Part shown: piece by piece, positions 1 through 9,973 of the stretch
How positions within the stretch are numbered: the stretch's first letter is position 1
Layout: each line of letters begins with the position of its first letter
Source: Cervus elaphus
Taxonomy: Eukaryota > Chordata > Mammalia > Artiodactyla > Cervidae
Direction: 5' to 3'
Assembly (NCBI RefSeq): GCF_910594005.1
Contig: NC_057841.1
Coordinates: 12,695,001 to 12,759,000, forward strand
Length of the DNA: 64,000 nt
The notes under the pieces: generated by a model
Told to the model about the DNA's origin: nothing
Seen by the model: the letters and a program-made list of their open reading frames with translations, nothing else
Database searches by the model: none
Made by a program: the position numbers and the translations under genes

Positions 1-27
1 TGCCACCTGCCACCTGGGAAACCCCTA
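1..27 (-). repeat. Possible edge of a Bov-tA SINE
   Basis: The first bases contain gccacctgggaaacccc, which resembles the tRNA-derived end of a Bov-tA SINE read on the opposite strand. Only the terminus lies in the window, so this is a weak call. Confidence 0.25.
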
Positions 28-59
28 ATCGAGCACATTCAGGGGTAAAAATGAATGGG

Positions 60-371
60 TAAGTGAAATGAATGAATGAATGAGCAAATAAAACAAACAA
101 AACCAAATAATAAACACTTTTCTAAATCCAGTTTCCTCTACTGGTATATTCACCTAGCTCCTTATATTAACCGTTCAATTATAGCCCATTTTTTTCTGAA
201 AATATTACTTTATATGTATTTCTATTGAAATATTTCCTACTAATTTTTAAAAAATTATTTGTGTCTATATAGTATCAAATTGTGTATCGCAAGGAAACTT
301 AAAAATAAAAATTTCTTTGATTTTATGGCTTTTCATATATTCATCCTCAGATATATTTATGAATTTGTCAT
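60..371. other. AT-rich DNA, nothing recognised
   Basis: This is AT-rich sequence with a short gaat repeat at its start. An open frame of 90 codons at 259-531 has the composition of translated AT-rich DNA, and I do not treat it as a gene. Confidence 0.5.
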
Positions 372-458
372 GGCATTGTCATTTATGCTTTTAAGATTTC
401 TTTATTATGAGATATATAAACCATTTAAAGCCATAGATGTGACATTAAATTCTGTGAG
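372..458 (+). repeat. Diverged direct repeat, copy A
   Basis: This stretch shares long matching blocks (catttatgcttttaag, tttctttattatg, aaattctgtgag) in the same order and orientation with 720-815. The two copies start 348 bases apart, and small indels make the second about 9 bases longer. Neither matches a repeat family I recognise. Confidence 0.8.
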
Positions 459-719
459 AAACACCACTTTCAAAATTATTACATTTAAAGTCATTAGACT
501 CAATCATCTGATTAAAATGAAATCATTTTAATTTTGTATTATTTAACTTTGTATGTACTTTATATTACTTTAGCTTTATAAAATGTAGTTTTATAGATAC
601 ATTAATATTTAGTTAAATTAAGGATGTCCTTTTTATGCAAATAAATAGAATATATATGTGATAAATAAAATTATATTAACCAGATAATTCTGGATATTAT
701 ATAACATAAGGGAAAAGGG

Positions 720-815
720 GGCATTATCATTTATGCTTTTAAGGTTTCTTTATTATGGGGCATAGAAACTATTTCAAGTCATAGGTGGAATTTAAGTGAC
801 GGTAAATTCTGTGAG
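720..815 (+). repeat. Diverged direct repeat, copy B
   Basis: This is the partner of 372-458. Similarity begins at ggcatt and ends at ctgtgag; the sequence on either side is unrelated to that around the first copy. Confidence 0.8.
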
Positions 816-1018
816 CAAATTAGTTGGGGAACAACGTCCACCGCTCATGGTGAGCATGAACATCTGCGGAGCTGACCCCACATTCTGCCGCCATTCACAT
901 CGTCAGAGGCAGCGCTGGGGCTCCAGGAAAGTTTCTGTCCTGGACATCGGCTCCGTGTCTCAGGGTCACGGCTTCTGGGCACTTCAGCCCTGGAGCCAGG
1001 AGCCAGATGCATGCATAC
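816..1018. other. GC-rich island of unknown origin
   Basis: About 200 bases of clearly higher GC and CpG content lie between AT-rich DNA and a BovB tail. Open frames exist on both strands (796-1080 plus, 845-1075 minus), as expected for GC-rich DNA. I do not recognise a repeat or protein family here. Confidence 0.4.
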
Positions 1019-1102
1019 TGACCCAGGGAAGCCTGGCGTGTTGTAGCCCGTGGTGTCACGAAGAGTCGGACACAACTTAGCAACTGCACAACAACAACAT
1101 AC
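1019..1102 (+). repeat. BovB LINE 3' terminal fragment
   Basis: The sequence agggaagcctggcgtg is followed by a degenerate agtccatggggtc block, agagtcggacacaac, and a caacaacaac tail. This is the last ~80 bases of BovB. Because Bov-tA SINEs share this tail, the family call rests on the agggaagcctggcgtg part. Confidence 0.7.
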
Positions 1103-1120
1103 TCACTCATGCATGTGCAG

Positions 1121-1123
<3 letters not shown>

Positions 1124-1170
<47 letters not shown>
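1124..1170 (+). repeat. (TG)n microsatellite
   Basis: About 23 TG units run uninterrupted just downstream of the BovB 3' tail. It probably grew from that tail and is likely polymorphic. Confidence 0.98.
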
Positions 1171-1171
<1 letters not shown>

Positions 1172-1910
1172 TGTCTATCCATAATGAGTTCATACTGACA
1201 CCTCTGGTTTCATTGCAGCACCAGAGAGTTCTTTTTGGTCTTCCCTCTTTCTCACACAGAGAAATTATATTTTCAATCTTTATATACACATAAAATAGAT
1301 TACTAACTAGATTACAACATTCATGCACAGCTTCTGTTTTTAACCTTACAGTGTCTATTCAAGACACCATTTAAAAAAATTTCTTAGATTTGTTCTTTCC
1401 CCACCTTCCACTTTCAGCATGTTTATATTATAAATTTGTAATAGAGTTAGGTTTATTTGTTAGTGTTTATATTCCCTTTGTGGGATCCTGCCAAATCCTA
1501 CTTGGTTTCCTTTTTTACTTATATATATTTTATATATTTTAAATTAAATGCTGCTTCCCTCTCAGGCTCACACTGTCTCCCACACAAGTTCTATATTGTC
1601 TTTATGAAGTCTACAATATGGGTTTTTATTTAAGTTGGTCATTCAAGCGAAATTGATCTGGATGTTGCAGATGTACAGAATGTGTTAGGCTGTCTGGTTA
1701 ACCTGTCACGTAGTTACTGAACAAGAACCATGATTGAAAGTGTGTTTAAAAGAAAGATGACTGACAGTGGTGATCCTCAGCTATTAGAAGGTAACTCAGA
1801 GAAACAGTAAATGCATGGATCAATATTTCACTCTGGCTTGTGAATCTTTTTTATATAATGGATACTTGGCTCCTAAAAAATGTCCTTTTATTTCAAATGA
1901 TATATCTATC
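1171..1910. other. No gene or repeat recognised
   Basis: Unique-looking DNA with a TA-rich patch near 1515-1550. No open frame with protein-like composition was seen. Confidence 0.5.
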
Positions 1911-2272
1911 TTATGGACTGCATTTTTGTGTTCTTCCCAAAATGCATATGTTTAAACCATAACCTCCAATTGGATGGTATTTGGAGGTGGAGGCTTTGGA
2001 GGTAATCAGGTCATGGGGGAGGACCCTCATTATAGGGTTAGTACCCTTAGAAGGTGAGACAGAGGGAGCTTGCTTTCTCTCTCTGCTCTCCACTGTGTGA
2101 GGTCACAATAAGAAGATCGTCCTCAGTAAACCAGGAAGATGGCACTTGCCTAAAATCCACCATGCTGGGCCCCTTGGGCTCCCAGGACTGTGAGAAATGA
2201 AAGATTGTTGTGTCAGTCACCAAGTATAAGGTATTTTTGTTATAGTGGTCTGAACCACTAGATAAGAAACAC
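1911..2272 (+). mobile_element. Solo LTR, ERVL-MaLR (MLT1/MST-like)
   Basis: The landmarks of the old mammalian MaLR LTRs occur in order: tatggactgc at the 5' end, caaaatgcatatg, ggtatttggaggtgg, caggtcatggggga, a ctctctctctgc stretch, gtgtgaggtcaca, ctgtgagaaatgaaag, and a terminal block near ggtatttttgttatag. Length is about 360 bases, as expected for the family. There is no internal proviral sequence beside it, so it is a solo LTR. Divergence is high, consistent with an age before the ruminant radiation. Confidence 0.8.
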
Positions 2273-2806
2273 AAAATCAGGGCTTAGATTCTAACCCGCT
2301 TGATTAGGAAGACTTTGGTGGTTTGGAATTATATTGGTAGGCATGATACAGTAGAGTCGAGGTCTCTCAGTAAGTAATAAAATAGCTAAAGAGGAAAGTG
2401 TGAAAGCAACTTAAAGGATATTTTGATAAGAACCAATCCCAGAAACTTCAGGCTGTATAGGGGTCAAACTTAATCATCCCAACGGGGGCTTTTGAAGACA
2501 TTACTGTCATGACCAGCAAGAACAATTCAAGAGATGAAGTCATACTACATTTTTCCTAACTTGAATTTAACTTTGTTACACATCAGAAAATTTAATTACT
2601 AAGGTGAGCTGCCATTGGATAGGTATGGATGTGAAATATTAATAGGTAGAAAAAAAGACGCCTAACCTAGTGACAAGTTCAAAATGGTATGATGCCCTCT
2701 TTACTCTCAGAAACGATTCTAAGAGTCTCACTGAGAAAAGTAGCTCTAGATTTTCTGTGTGTCATTTTCCTGTAAGTAAGTCTTGTTGGGAAAATTTTTC
2801 CAAATG
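2273..2806. other. No gene or repeat recognised
   Basis: AT-rich DNA without a supported feature. The 62-codon frame at 2670-2858 runs into a short L1 tail and is not taken as a gene. Confidence 0.5.
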
Positions 2807-2816
2807 TGATAAAACT

Positions 2817-2857
2817 TGTAAATCAACTATACTTCAACAACAAAAAATTTTTTTTTA
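2817..2857 (+). mobile_element. Very short L1 3' end insertion
   Basis: The block aaatcaactatacttcaa followed by an A/T-rich tail is the extreme 3' terminus of artiodactyl L1. The candidate target duplication is tgataaaact at 2807-2816 and tgataaact at 2861-2869. If correct, the whole insertion is about 40 bases. Confidence 0.6.
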
Positions 2858-2869
2858 ATATGATAAACT

Positions 2870-3478
2870 GAGAGAGTAATTTAGTAGTGTATTTTGGTTT
2901 TGATATTTCAGGGCATTCTTTTATATAGAATGCTTCATTGCAGTTATGTTCAAGGTGACAGCCCTCTATTAATTTTAATGCCCAGAAAAATTATTAAGAG
3001 ATCACCATTTGCCTTCATGAGTAATTTTATCTGAAGCTAGGAAAACAACCTAAAATCAGGTTATATGTACCAAATCGAAGAGGTACACATCATATGCATT
3101 TATAGAGAACTATTTGCTAACCTCACTGTAGCATAAAACAAATGTCTTATACATTATTTCCAAAATTAATATCTTTTTTATTCCTCACGTGTTCCTCTCT
3201 ATCTCTCCATTTCTCCAAAGATAAAAATGTTGATGGTATTGACAACTAAAAGTTGAAATTGGAAACCAAAGTATATACTTTTAATGTCTAGAAGAAGAGG
3301 AAAAAAAACGCATGGATTTAAAAATAAATGCTTGCTCTTCTCCATGAAATAGAGGGAGAGGGTTGAGTCAACCAAACGTTCCACGGTTCCATCCACCAGA
3401 AGGAAGGGAGGCATGTCCAGGTGAAGGAAGAACTTGAGCGGTCCATTGTCTTCACCACAGACTTTTAGTTATCCATGG
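2870..3478. other. No gene or repeat recognised
   Basis: Unique-looking AT-rich DNA. The minus-strand frame at 3199-3414 has no recognisable domain. Confidence 0.5.
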
Positions 3479-3665
3479 TGCTTCCATCATGGCTCAGCTG
3501 GTAAAGACTCTGCCTGCAATGTGGGAGACCTGAGTTCGATCCCTGGGTTGGGAAGATCCCCTGGTGAAGAGAATAGCTACCCTCTGCAGTATTCTGTCCT
3601 GGAGAATTCCGTGGACTGTATCGCCCATGGGGTCACAAAGAGTCGGCCACGACTGAGTGAGCAAG
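3479..3665 (+). repeat. Bov-tA SINE
   Basis: A tRNA-derived SINE joined to a tail shared with the BovB LINE. The internal RNA polymerase III promoter survives: an A box at 3490-3501 (tggctcagctgg, fitting the consensus fully) and a B box near 3532-3543 (gagttcgatccc). Downstream are the typical blocks ggaagatcccctgg, gcagtattctgtcctgg and catggggtcacaaagagt. Such elements carry no protein and depend on LINE enzymes for movement. Confidence 0.93.
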
Positions 3666-3819
3666 TTTCTTTGTCTTTCATGTTACTTTATATGACTTGT
3701 CTCTCTTCTTTGGGGAGTTCTTGAGAATAAGTATCAAGAATTGCTGAACTTAGTGGTTACAGATAAGATTTTGGAATATAATTCTTTGGGAATTAAATAT
3801 CAAGTTAATTGTCCTTTTT

Positions 3820-4062
3820 GTAACAATGAACATGAGAGTGCAGATATTTTTTGAGATCTTGGTTACTTTTGCATATATACCCATAAGTGGGACTGCTGGA
3901 TTATGTGGTAGTTCTATTTTTAAAGATTGGGGAAATTCCATTCTGTTTTCATATTGTCTACACCATTTTGTTTTCCCACTCACTATGAATAAGAATTCAA
4001 ATTTCTTCACACTCTCGCCAATACTTATCTTTTTTCTTTTTTGATAATAGCCATCCTAATGG
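3820..4062 (-). mobile_element. Old L1 fragment, ORF2 3' region (part 1)
   Basis: Reads antisense through the end of L1 ORF2: gagagtgcagatat, acccataagtgggactgctg, ttttgataatagcc. It is cut at 4062 by a BovB insertion and resumes at 4684. The left end near 3820 is approximate. Confidence 0.85.
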
Positions 4063-4683
4063 CAAATAGATGGGGGAAAAAAGGAAACAGTGACAGACTT
4101 TATTTCTTGGGCTCCAAAATCACTGCAGATGGTGACTGCAGCCATGAAATTAAAAGATGCTCCTTGGAAGAAAAGCTATGACAAATCTAGACAGTGCATT
4201 AAAAAGCAGAAGCATCACTTTACCAACAAAGGTCCATATAGTCAAAGCTATGGTTTTCCAGTAGTCATGTTTGGATGTGAGAGATGGACCATAAAGAAGG
4301 CTGGAGTGCCAAAGAATTGATGCTTTCGAACTATGGTGCTGGAGAAGACTTTTGAGAGTTCCTTGGACAGCAAGGAGATTAAACCAGTCAGTTCTAAAGG
4401 AAATCAATCCTGAATATTCACTGGAAGGACTGATGATAAAGCTAATGCTCCAATACTTTGGCCACCTGATGTGAAGAGCTGACTCATTGGAAAAGTCCCT
4501 GATGCTGGGAAAGATTGGTGGTAGGAAGAGAAGGGGATGACAGAGGATGAAATTGGAATCACTGACTCAATGGACATGTTGTTGAGCAAACTCTGGGAGA
4601 TAGCAACGGACAGGAAAGGCTAGCATGCTGTAGTCCATGGGGTCGCACATAGTTGGATAGGACTTAGCGACTGAACAACAAAA
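4063..4683 (+). mobile_element. BovB LINE, 3' 0.6 kb, nested in L1
   Basis: BovB is an RTE-clade LINE encoding an APE endonuclease and a reverse transcriptase. This 5'-truncated copy starts at aaatagatggggg in the region after the RT core and runs to the 3' tail at agcgactgaacaacaa. Its frame is broken by several stops and indels. Flanking duplications atcctaatgg (4053-4062) and atcctgatgg (4684-4693) show insertion into the older antisense L1. Confidence 0.93.
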
Positions 4684-5160
4684 ATCCTGATGGTATGAAG
4701 TGATATCCCATTGTGGTTTTGATGGGAATTTCCCTGATGATTAGTGATGCTGAACATCTTTTCATATACCTGTTGATTATATGCATGTCTTCTTTGGAGA
4801 AATTTCCATTCCAGTCCTTTGCCCATTTTAAAATGTTTCAATATTGTTATTGTTGTTTTTTAATTTTGTTTTTTGCTATTGACTTATAGGCCTTTTGTTT
4901 ATATTTTGGATATTGACCCCTTATCAGATACATGATTTGCAAATTTTTTCCCGATTCCTTAGGTTGCTTTTCACTCTGTTGAATTTTTCCTTTGCCCTGC
5001 AGAACTTTCTAGTTTGATATAGTCCCACATGTCTATTTTAGGTTTTGTTGCTTATCCTTTTGGTATAAATCATTGCCTAGGCTAATGTCATGAGTTTTCC
5101 CCTTGTTTGTTTTTTTCTAGGAGTTTTGCGGTCTAAAGTTTTACATTTAAATCTTTAACA
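4684..5160 (-). mobile_element. Old L1 fragment, ORF2 (part 2)
   Basis: Continuation of the antisense L1 after the BovB insertion: tccctgatgattagtgatg, tcttctttggagaaat, cccttatcagatacatg, acatttaaatctttaac. It stops at about 5160, where sense L1 sequence begins, and appears to resume at 6462. Confidence 0.85.
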
Positions 5161-5162
5161 TC

Positions 5163-5520
5163 TAGCCTTTAAAAAGAAGGAAATCCTGACATACGTGACA
5201 ACTTGGATGAACCTGGGAGACATTATTGCAAACGAAACAAGCAAGTCACAAAAGGACAAATACTTCTTGATTCCACTTATATATGGTGTCTAGAATAGTT
5301 GAACCCATAGAAATAGGGACTAGAATGGTAAGTGCCAGACACTGAGGGGAGAGTAAAATAGAGAATTGTTCGGCAGATACACAAGATGAATAAGTTCTAG
5401 AGATCTGTTGTACCACATTGTGACTATAGTCCATACTGTACTCTGCATTTAGCCTTTTGTTAGGAGAGGGGAACGCGTGCTAAGTGTTCTTACCAAGATA
5501 AACAAATGAATTAAGATTAA
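5163..5520 (+). mobile_element. L1 3' end (L1M-like), sense
   Basis: Begins aaaaagaaggaaatcctgac, the last coding part of ORF2, and continues through a 3' UTR with ctgttgtaccacattgtg, gactatagtccatactgta and taagtgttcttacca. This matches the 3' end of old L1M-type elements rather than the ruminant L1 that follows. It lies inside the antisense L1. Later insertion is the preferred reading, though no target duplication could be fixed. Confidence 0.75.
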
Positions 5521-5529
5521 AACATTCAG

Positions 5530-5940
5530 AGGGCCAACAAGCACATGAAAAGATGCTCAACATTGCTAATTACAAGAGAAATGCAAATCAAAATGACAGT
5601 GAGGTATCACCTCACACTGGTCAGAACGGCCATCATTGAAAAGTCTACAAATAAGAAATTCTGAAGAGGGTGTGGTGAAAAGGGAACCCTCCTACACTGT
5701 TGATGGGAATGTAAATTGGTGCAGCCACTATGAAAACAATATGGAGGTTCCATTAAAAGCTAAAAATAGAGTTACCATATGATCCAGTGATCCGACTCCT
5801 GAGCATATATCTGAAAAAGATGAAAACTCGAATTCAAAAAGGTACATGCATCCCAGTGTTTATAGCAGCAGTATTTACAATAGCCAATATATGGATGGCA
5901 CCTGGATGTCCATTGGCAGGTGAATGAATAAAGAAGATGT

Positions 5941-5982
<42 letters not shown>

Positions 5983-6451
5983 CATGTATACAATGGAATA
6001 CTACTCAACCTAGAAAATAATGAAATAGTGCCATTTGCAGCAACTTGGATGGACCTAGAGATTATCATACTAAGTTGTAAGTCAGAGAAAGAAAAATATA
6101 TGACATCACTTATATGTGGTATCTTAATAAAAAATCATACAGGTGAGCTTATTTACAAAACAGAAACATAGGTATGGAAAACAAACTTATGGTTAGCAAA
6201 GGGTAATGTGGGAGGACAGAGGAGTTTGGGATCATCAGATATACACTACTATATAAAAAATAGATAAACAATAAGGACCTGCTACACAACACAGGGAACT
6301 GTATTCAATATCTTGTAATAAACTATAATGGAAAAGAAAAAAAGACCTGTGTGATGTAAATAGGAAATAAAATACTGTATTTTAAAATGTTAATGCCACA
6401 AGTCAGTTTAGAATATACCAATGAGTGGCAAAGTTTTTCATGTTGAATTAT
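5530..6451 (+). mobile_element. Ruminant-type L1, 5'-truncated
   Basis: Starts in ORF2 at gggccaacaagcacatgaaa and runs through accatatgatccagtgat, gcagcaacttggatggacct and the 3' UTR block aataaggacctgctacacaa. The short duplication aacattcag flanks it at 5521-5529 and 6452-6460. The frame is broken by substitutions, indels and an internal TG microsatellite. Confidence 0.85.
5944..5980 (+). repeat. (TG)n microsatellite inside L1 ORF2
   Basis: About 18 TG units replace the short alternating purine-pyrimidine tract that L1 ORF2 normally has just before tacaatggaata. The microsatellite therefore arose by expansion within the element. Confidence 0.97.
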
Positions 6452-6461
6452 AACATTCAGT

Positions 6462-6512
6462 TTTTTAGTTCACCTGGAATTAATTTTGTTCTGTGAAGTG
6501 AAGTTCGACTAA
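6462..6512 (-). mobile_element. Old L1 fragment, ORF2 (part 3)
   Basis: The block agttcacctggaattaattt followed by gtgaagtgaagttcgactaa matches antisense L1 ORF2 immediately 5' of the point where part 2 stops at 5160. It is short, so the assignment is less certain than for the other two parts. Confidence 0.6.
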
Positions 6513-6890
6513 CTTGATTAGGTTTTTCCTGAAGAAGGAGCAATTATATCTGTACTATTCTGACTTTTGGTTTCTATGCTTTTCTCTCTTGGTTTCTATG
6601 ATTCACTTTACATATATTATGCTATATCAACCTGAAAAAAGGAAATCTCCCAGTGATTATATGGAGGAACTGTTGCTTAATATTATAGTTACTTCTCTAA
6701 TCATCTCCCTGTTCCACTACAATTTATCCACCATAAATTTCACCTGAACAGCCATTCTTGTAGATCTGTTTGGCAGTGGTGGTGATTATTTTCTTTTGAT
6801 TTTAAATATCTGAAAATTCACCTTTCCAGAAATCTCTTATTCCATTAAAACATTTTTTTTATATGGACCATTTTAAAAGTCTGTTGATTT
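6513..6890. other. No gene or repeat recognised
   Basis: AT-rich DNA with a 77-codon frame at 6514-6747 that has no recognisable domain and no protein-like context. Confidence 0.45.
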
Positions 6891-7100
6891 TGTTGTTTGG
6901 TCACTAAATTGTGTCTGACTCTTTGGCAACCTGATGGACTGTAGCCCATAAGGCTCCTCAGTCCATGGGATTTCCCAGGCAAGAATACTGGAGTGGGTTG
7001 CCATTTCCTTCTCTAGTGGGTCTGCCCCACCCAGGGATCGAACCTGGGTCTCCTGCACTGACAGGCAGATTCTTTACCACTGAGACATCTGCAAAGCCCC
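6891..7100 (-). repeat. Bov-tA SINE
   Basis: Full length and antisense, from the tail (ttgtttggtcactaaattg) to the tRNA-like head (tctttaccactgagacatct). The B-box region is preserved as agggatcgaacctgggtctc. Confidence 0.93.
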
Positions 7101-7127
7101 CACAATATTGCTTCTGCTTTATGTTTT

Positions 7128-7244
7128 GGCTTTTTGGCCATGAGGATGAGGTATATAGGATCTTAGCTCCTAGACCAGGGATTGAACCCATACCCTCTAT
7201 ATTGGAAGGGGAAGTCTTAACCACTGGGCCACTAGGGAAGTCCC
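7128..7244 (-). repeat. CHR-2-like tRNA-derived SINE
   Basis: An older cetartiodactyl SINE with the blocks ggctttttggccatgagg, gaccagggattgaaccca, aagtcttaaccactgggcc and agggaagtccc. It lacks the BovB-derived tail, which separates it from the Bov-tA copy just upstream. Confidence 0.85.
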
Positions 7245-8158
7245 AGCCTCCATGCTTTTTAAGGGAAGAAAATTTCGGATTAAATGAAAATTCCTCTGAC
7301 ATTCAACTTAACTCTTACTGAGCAATCTTTCAGTCTCTTTCTTAAATTCACCTCAATAAACAACAGGATTAAAGCATGAAAAATATGGTAATTTATCTGA
7401 ATTCTTCATTCAGTTTCCCAGATTGGTCTCTGAGGACTGTCTGCAAATGACCCAAATTCTAGCCAAGAGCAGCTCCACTTTATAGCCACTCTAATGTCAC
7501 CTTGTTATTGCAACATATCCAATCCCCCAACTCTGGTACTTGGTACAGGGATGTTGAAAAAGTGAAACCATTTCTTTTCTGTTGTTTTTCACTTGAGTGA
7601 CCAAAAATATTTTATTTTTACCTGTAATAACAGCAGCACACTGCTAGGTTTCTGCCTCAAGGTCACGTAAACTTCCTAGTCCATATTCTAAAGTTGTGCA
7701 TTGGCAAGTTGATGGATTTACTCTCCTAGGACATTGTCCTTGTCTGTTAAATTTATAACATCAAGTATGAAGTGACAAGTCTTTTACACCTAGGAGAGGA
7801 AGACAGCTAAGCCTTCTACAAATCCATGACATTTCTGAAGTTTCTGGGCATCCAGTGACTTAGGCCACCAGGGTAGATATGTGAAGAGCAAGGAGCTGTG
7901 TCTTGAACATCACACCAGGAAGAAGGTGTAGGAAGATCAGTGTAACATTTTAGATTTCAAATGACTAGGACCACCAAGTGAGTGACTTTCTCCAAATCAT
8001 TTCTCTTATGACTCTCATAGCTGTTTACTACAACAGAGGGAAATCTTTACAAGTTCAGTTGTGCTTGAAATGTCTAGAAAAGAGGTGATGAACTTCAGGC
8101 AGGAATTTTAATAGGAGAATTACAAGAAATATCTCTTTGGGAAATTGGAACAAAGACA
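7245..8158. other. No gene or repeat recognised
   Basis: About 0.9 kb of unique-looking DNA of ordinary composition with no supported coding frame. Confidence 0.5.
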
Positions 8159-8171
8159 TATTTTTCTTCAT

Positions 8172-8371
8172 GCGTGCTAAGTTGCTTCAGGCCTGTCTGA
8201 CTCTGCAACCCCATGGATTGTAGCCCAGCAGCCTCCTCTGTCAGTCGGATTTCCCTGGTAAGAATACTGGAGTGGTTGGATCTTCCCAAGCCAGGGATTG
8301 GAACCCGCATCTCCTGCAGCTCCTGCATTGGCAGGTGGATTCTTTATCTCTCGTGCCACCAGGGAAGTCCC
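8172..8371 (-). repeat. Bov-tA SINE with internal deletion
   Basis: Antisense copy lacking the usual ~24-base block between gagtgg and gatcttccc, and carrying a small duplication of ctcctgca. Target duplications: tatttttcttcat at 8159-8171 and tattttttctttat at 8372-8385. Confidence 0.92.
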
Positions 8372-8385
8372 TATTTTTTCTTTAT

Positions 8386-9141
8386 ATGTGTAAATAATTC
8401 ACATTTTGGAAAACAGAATTTGGCTTGCTTTAGAATCTACTGTGTTTAAATACTTGATCACAGGTTATTAGATAGCTTTTCAACCCAAGCTATACATTAA
8501 GCTGGCAGGTAAATTATACATCTTGAAGCAAAGTTGATTTACCCCAACAGAGTGATATGTGTCCACAAATTGTTTCCTTATTAAATGGCAGCAGTATGAA
8601 ACATTTGATGCCCAGTGTCACTGAAAACACAAGTTTCTTAAATTAGGAGATTCCTCAAACACTTCATGTAGATGTATCTGTGGTTCTAAAAATCTGAGTC
8701 CTAAAAATAAACACTTTCTGGAGTTTTAAAAGAGGTCTCTTATTGTTATAAGATATAGAATAGTAATTCTTTTCTTCATAGGTATCTTTACAAGGAAGAT
8801 TTTAGTATTCTGAACATTCACAGGAATGACCTCAGAAAATACATCCTGGACATCAATTTGAGTAGGAAGTTGATTGCTCATTCTGCCTGGACGGTGAGTT
8901 AGTGTGCAATCAGGAACTGAACCTACAACTGGGTAGGTCCACAAAGAGAGCTGGGAAGAATATGAAGAGGCAGAGTGTTTGACACACGGTAGACACCAGC
9001 CTCCAAGACAATGACATCATTACTGCCTCTTAGTTATTGATGACCTAATATATAACCCAGTCCTGGGAGATGTATAAGCAGCCAATTGATTATAAAAGGC
9101 ATGCCCACCCCCCTTAAATTCTCCAGGAAAAATAGCTTCCT
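8386..9141. other. No gene or repeat recognised
   Basis: Unique-looking DNA; the 72-codon minus frame at 8726-8944 has no recognisable domain. Confidence 0.5.
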
Positions 9142-9153
9142 GATAATAGCTTG

Positions 9154-9502
9154 CAGAAGACTCGAGAGTCCCTTGGACTACAAAGAGATCCAACCAGTCC
9201 ATCCTAAAGGAAATCAGTCCTGAATATTCATTGGAAGGACTGATGCTGAAGCTGAAACCCCAATGCTTTGGCCACCTGATGTGAAGAACCAACTCACTGG
9301 AAAAGACCCTGATGCTGGGAAAGATTGAGGGCAGGAGGAGAAGCAGACGACAGAGGAGGAAGTGGTTGAATGGCATCACCAACTCGATGGACATAAGTTT
9401 GAATAAGGTCTGGGAGTTGGTGATGGACAGGGAGGCCTGGCATGCTGCAGTCCATGGGGTCACAGAGTCAGACACGACTGACCGACTGAACTGAACTGAA
9501 CT
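9154..9502 (+). mobile_element. BovB LINE 3' end
   Basis: A 349-base 5'-truncated copy from cagaagactcgagagtccc to the ctgaactgaactgaact tail. Target duplications gataatagcttg (9142-9153) and gatagcagcttg (9503-9514) bound it, so it is a complete insertion and not a broken piece. Confidence 0.93.
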
Positions 9503-9737
9503 GGATAGCAGCTTGTGGTCACTCTAGTCATCACTTCCTGGTTGACCTATATTTTATAGGTCATGAGATGGTTCCTTATGATTTCATACCTTTTATAATA
9601 TCCTTATAATAAGTAAATAATTCTGTATCAGCTAAGATAGTATGTGTGTCTTTTTCTTTCAACACAAAATAATGTAACTTGTACAAATTAAGTAGAATAA
9701 TGATTTTTAAAATATTAACATGCCCCACTTTCTTAGA

Positions 9738-9956
9738 GCTTCCCAGGTGACTCAATGGTAAAGAATCCACTTGCTAATGCAGGAGATTCAGGAGATGTGG
9801 GTTCAATCCCTGGGTCAGGCAGATTCCGTGGAGAAGGAAATGTCAACCCACTTCAATGTTCTTGCCTGGAGAATCCCATGGACAGAGAAGCATGGCGGAT
9901 TACAGTCCATGGGGTCACAAAGAGTCGGACACAACTGAGTGACTGAGCATGCACAC
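9738..9956 (+). repeat. Bov-tA SINE
   Basis: Sense copy with head gcttcccaggtgactcaatgg and tail gactgagtgactgagc. The flanks read catgccccactttcttaga on the left and catgccattttcttaga on the right, a target duplication of about 17-19 bases with small changes. Confidence 0.95.
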
Positions 9957-9973
9957 ATGCCATTTTCTTAGAC

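Noticed and set aside
3490..3543. Possible tRNA gene from A and B boxes
   Set aside because: The boxes belong to the tRNA-derived head of a SINE; no cloverleaf with intact acceptor and anticodon stems is evident.
6958..7321. Opposing 114- and 118-codon frames
   Set aside because: Both lie across a Bov-tA and a CHR-2-like SINE, which are non-coding; the same peptide-like strings recur at every SINE in the window.
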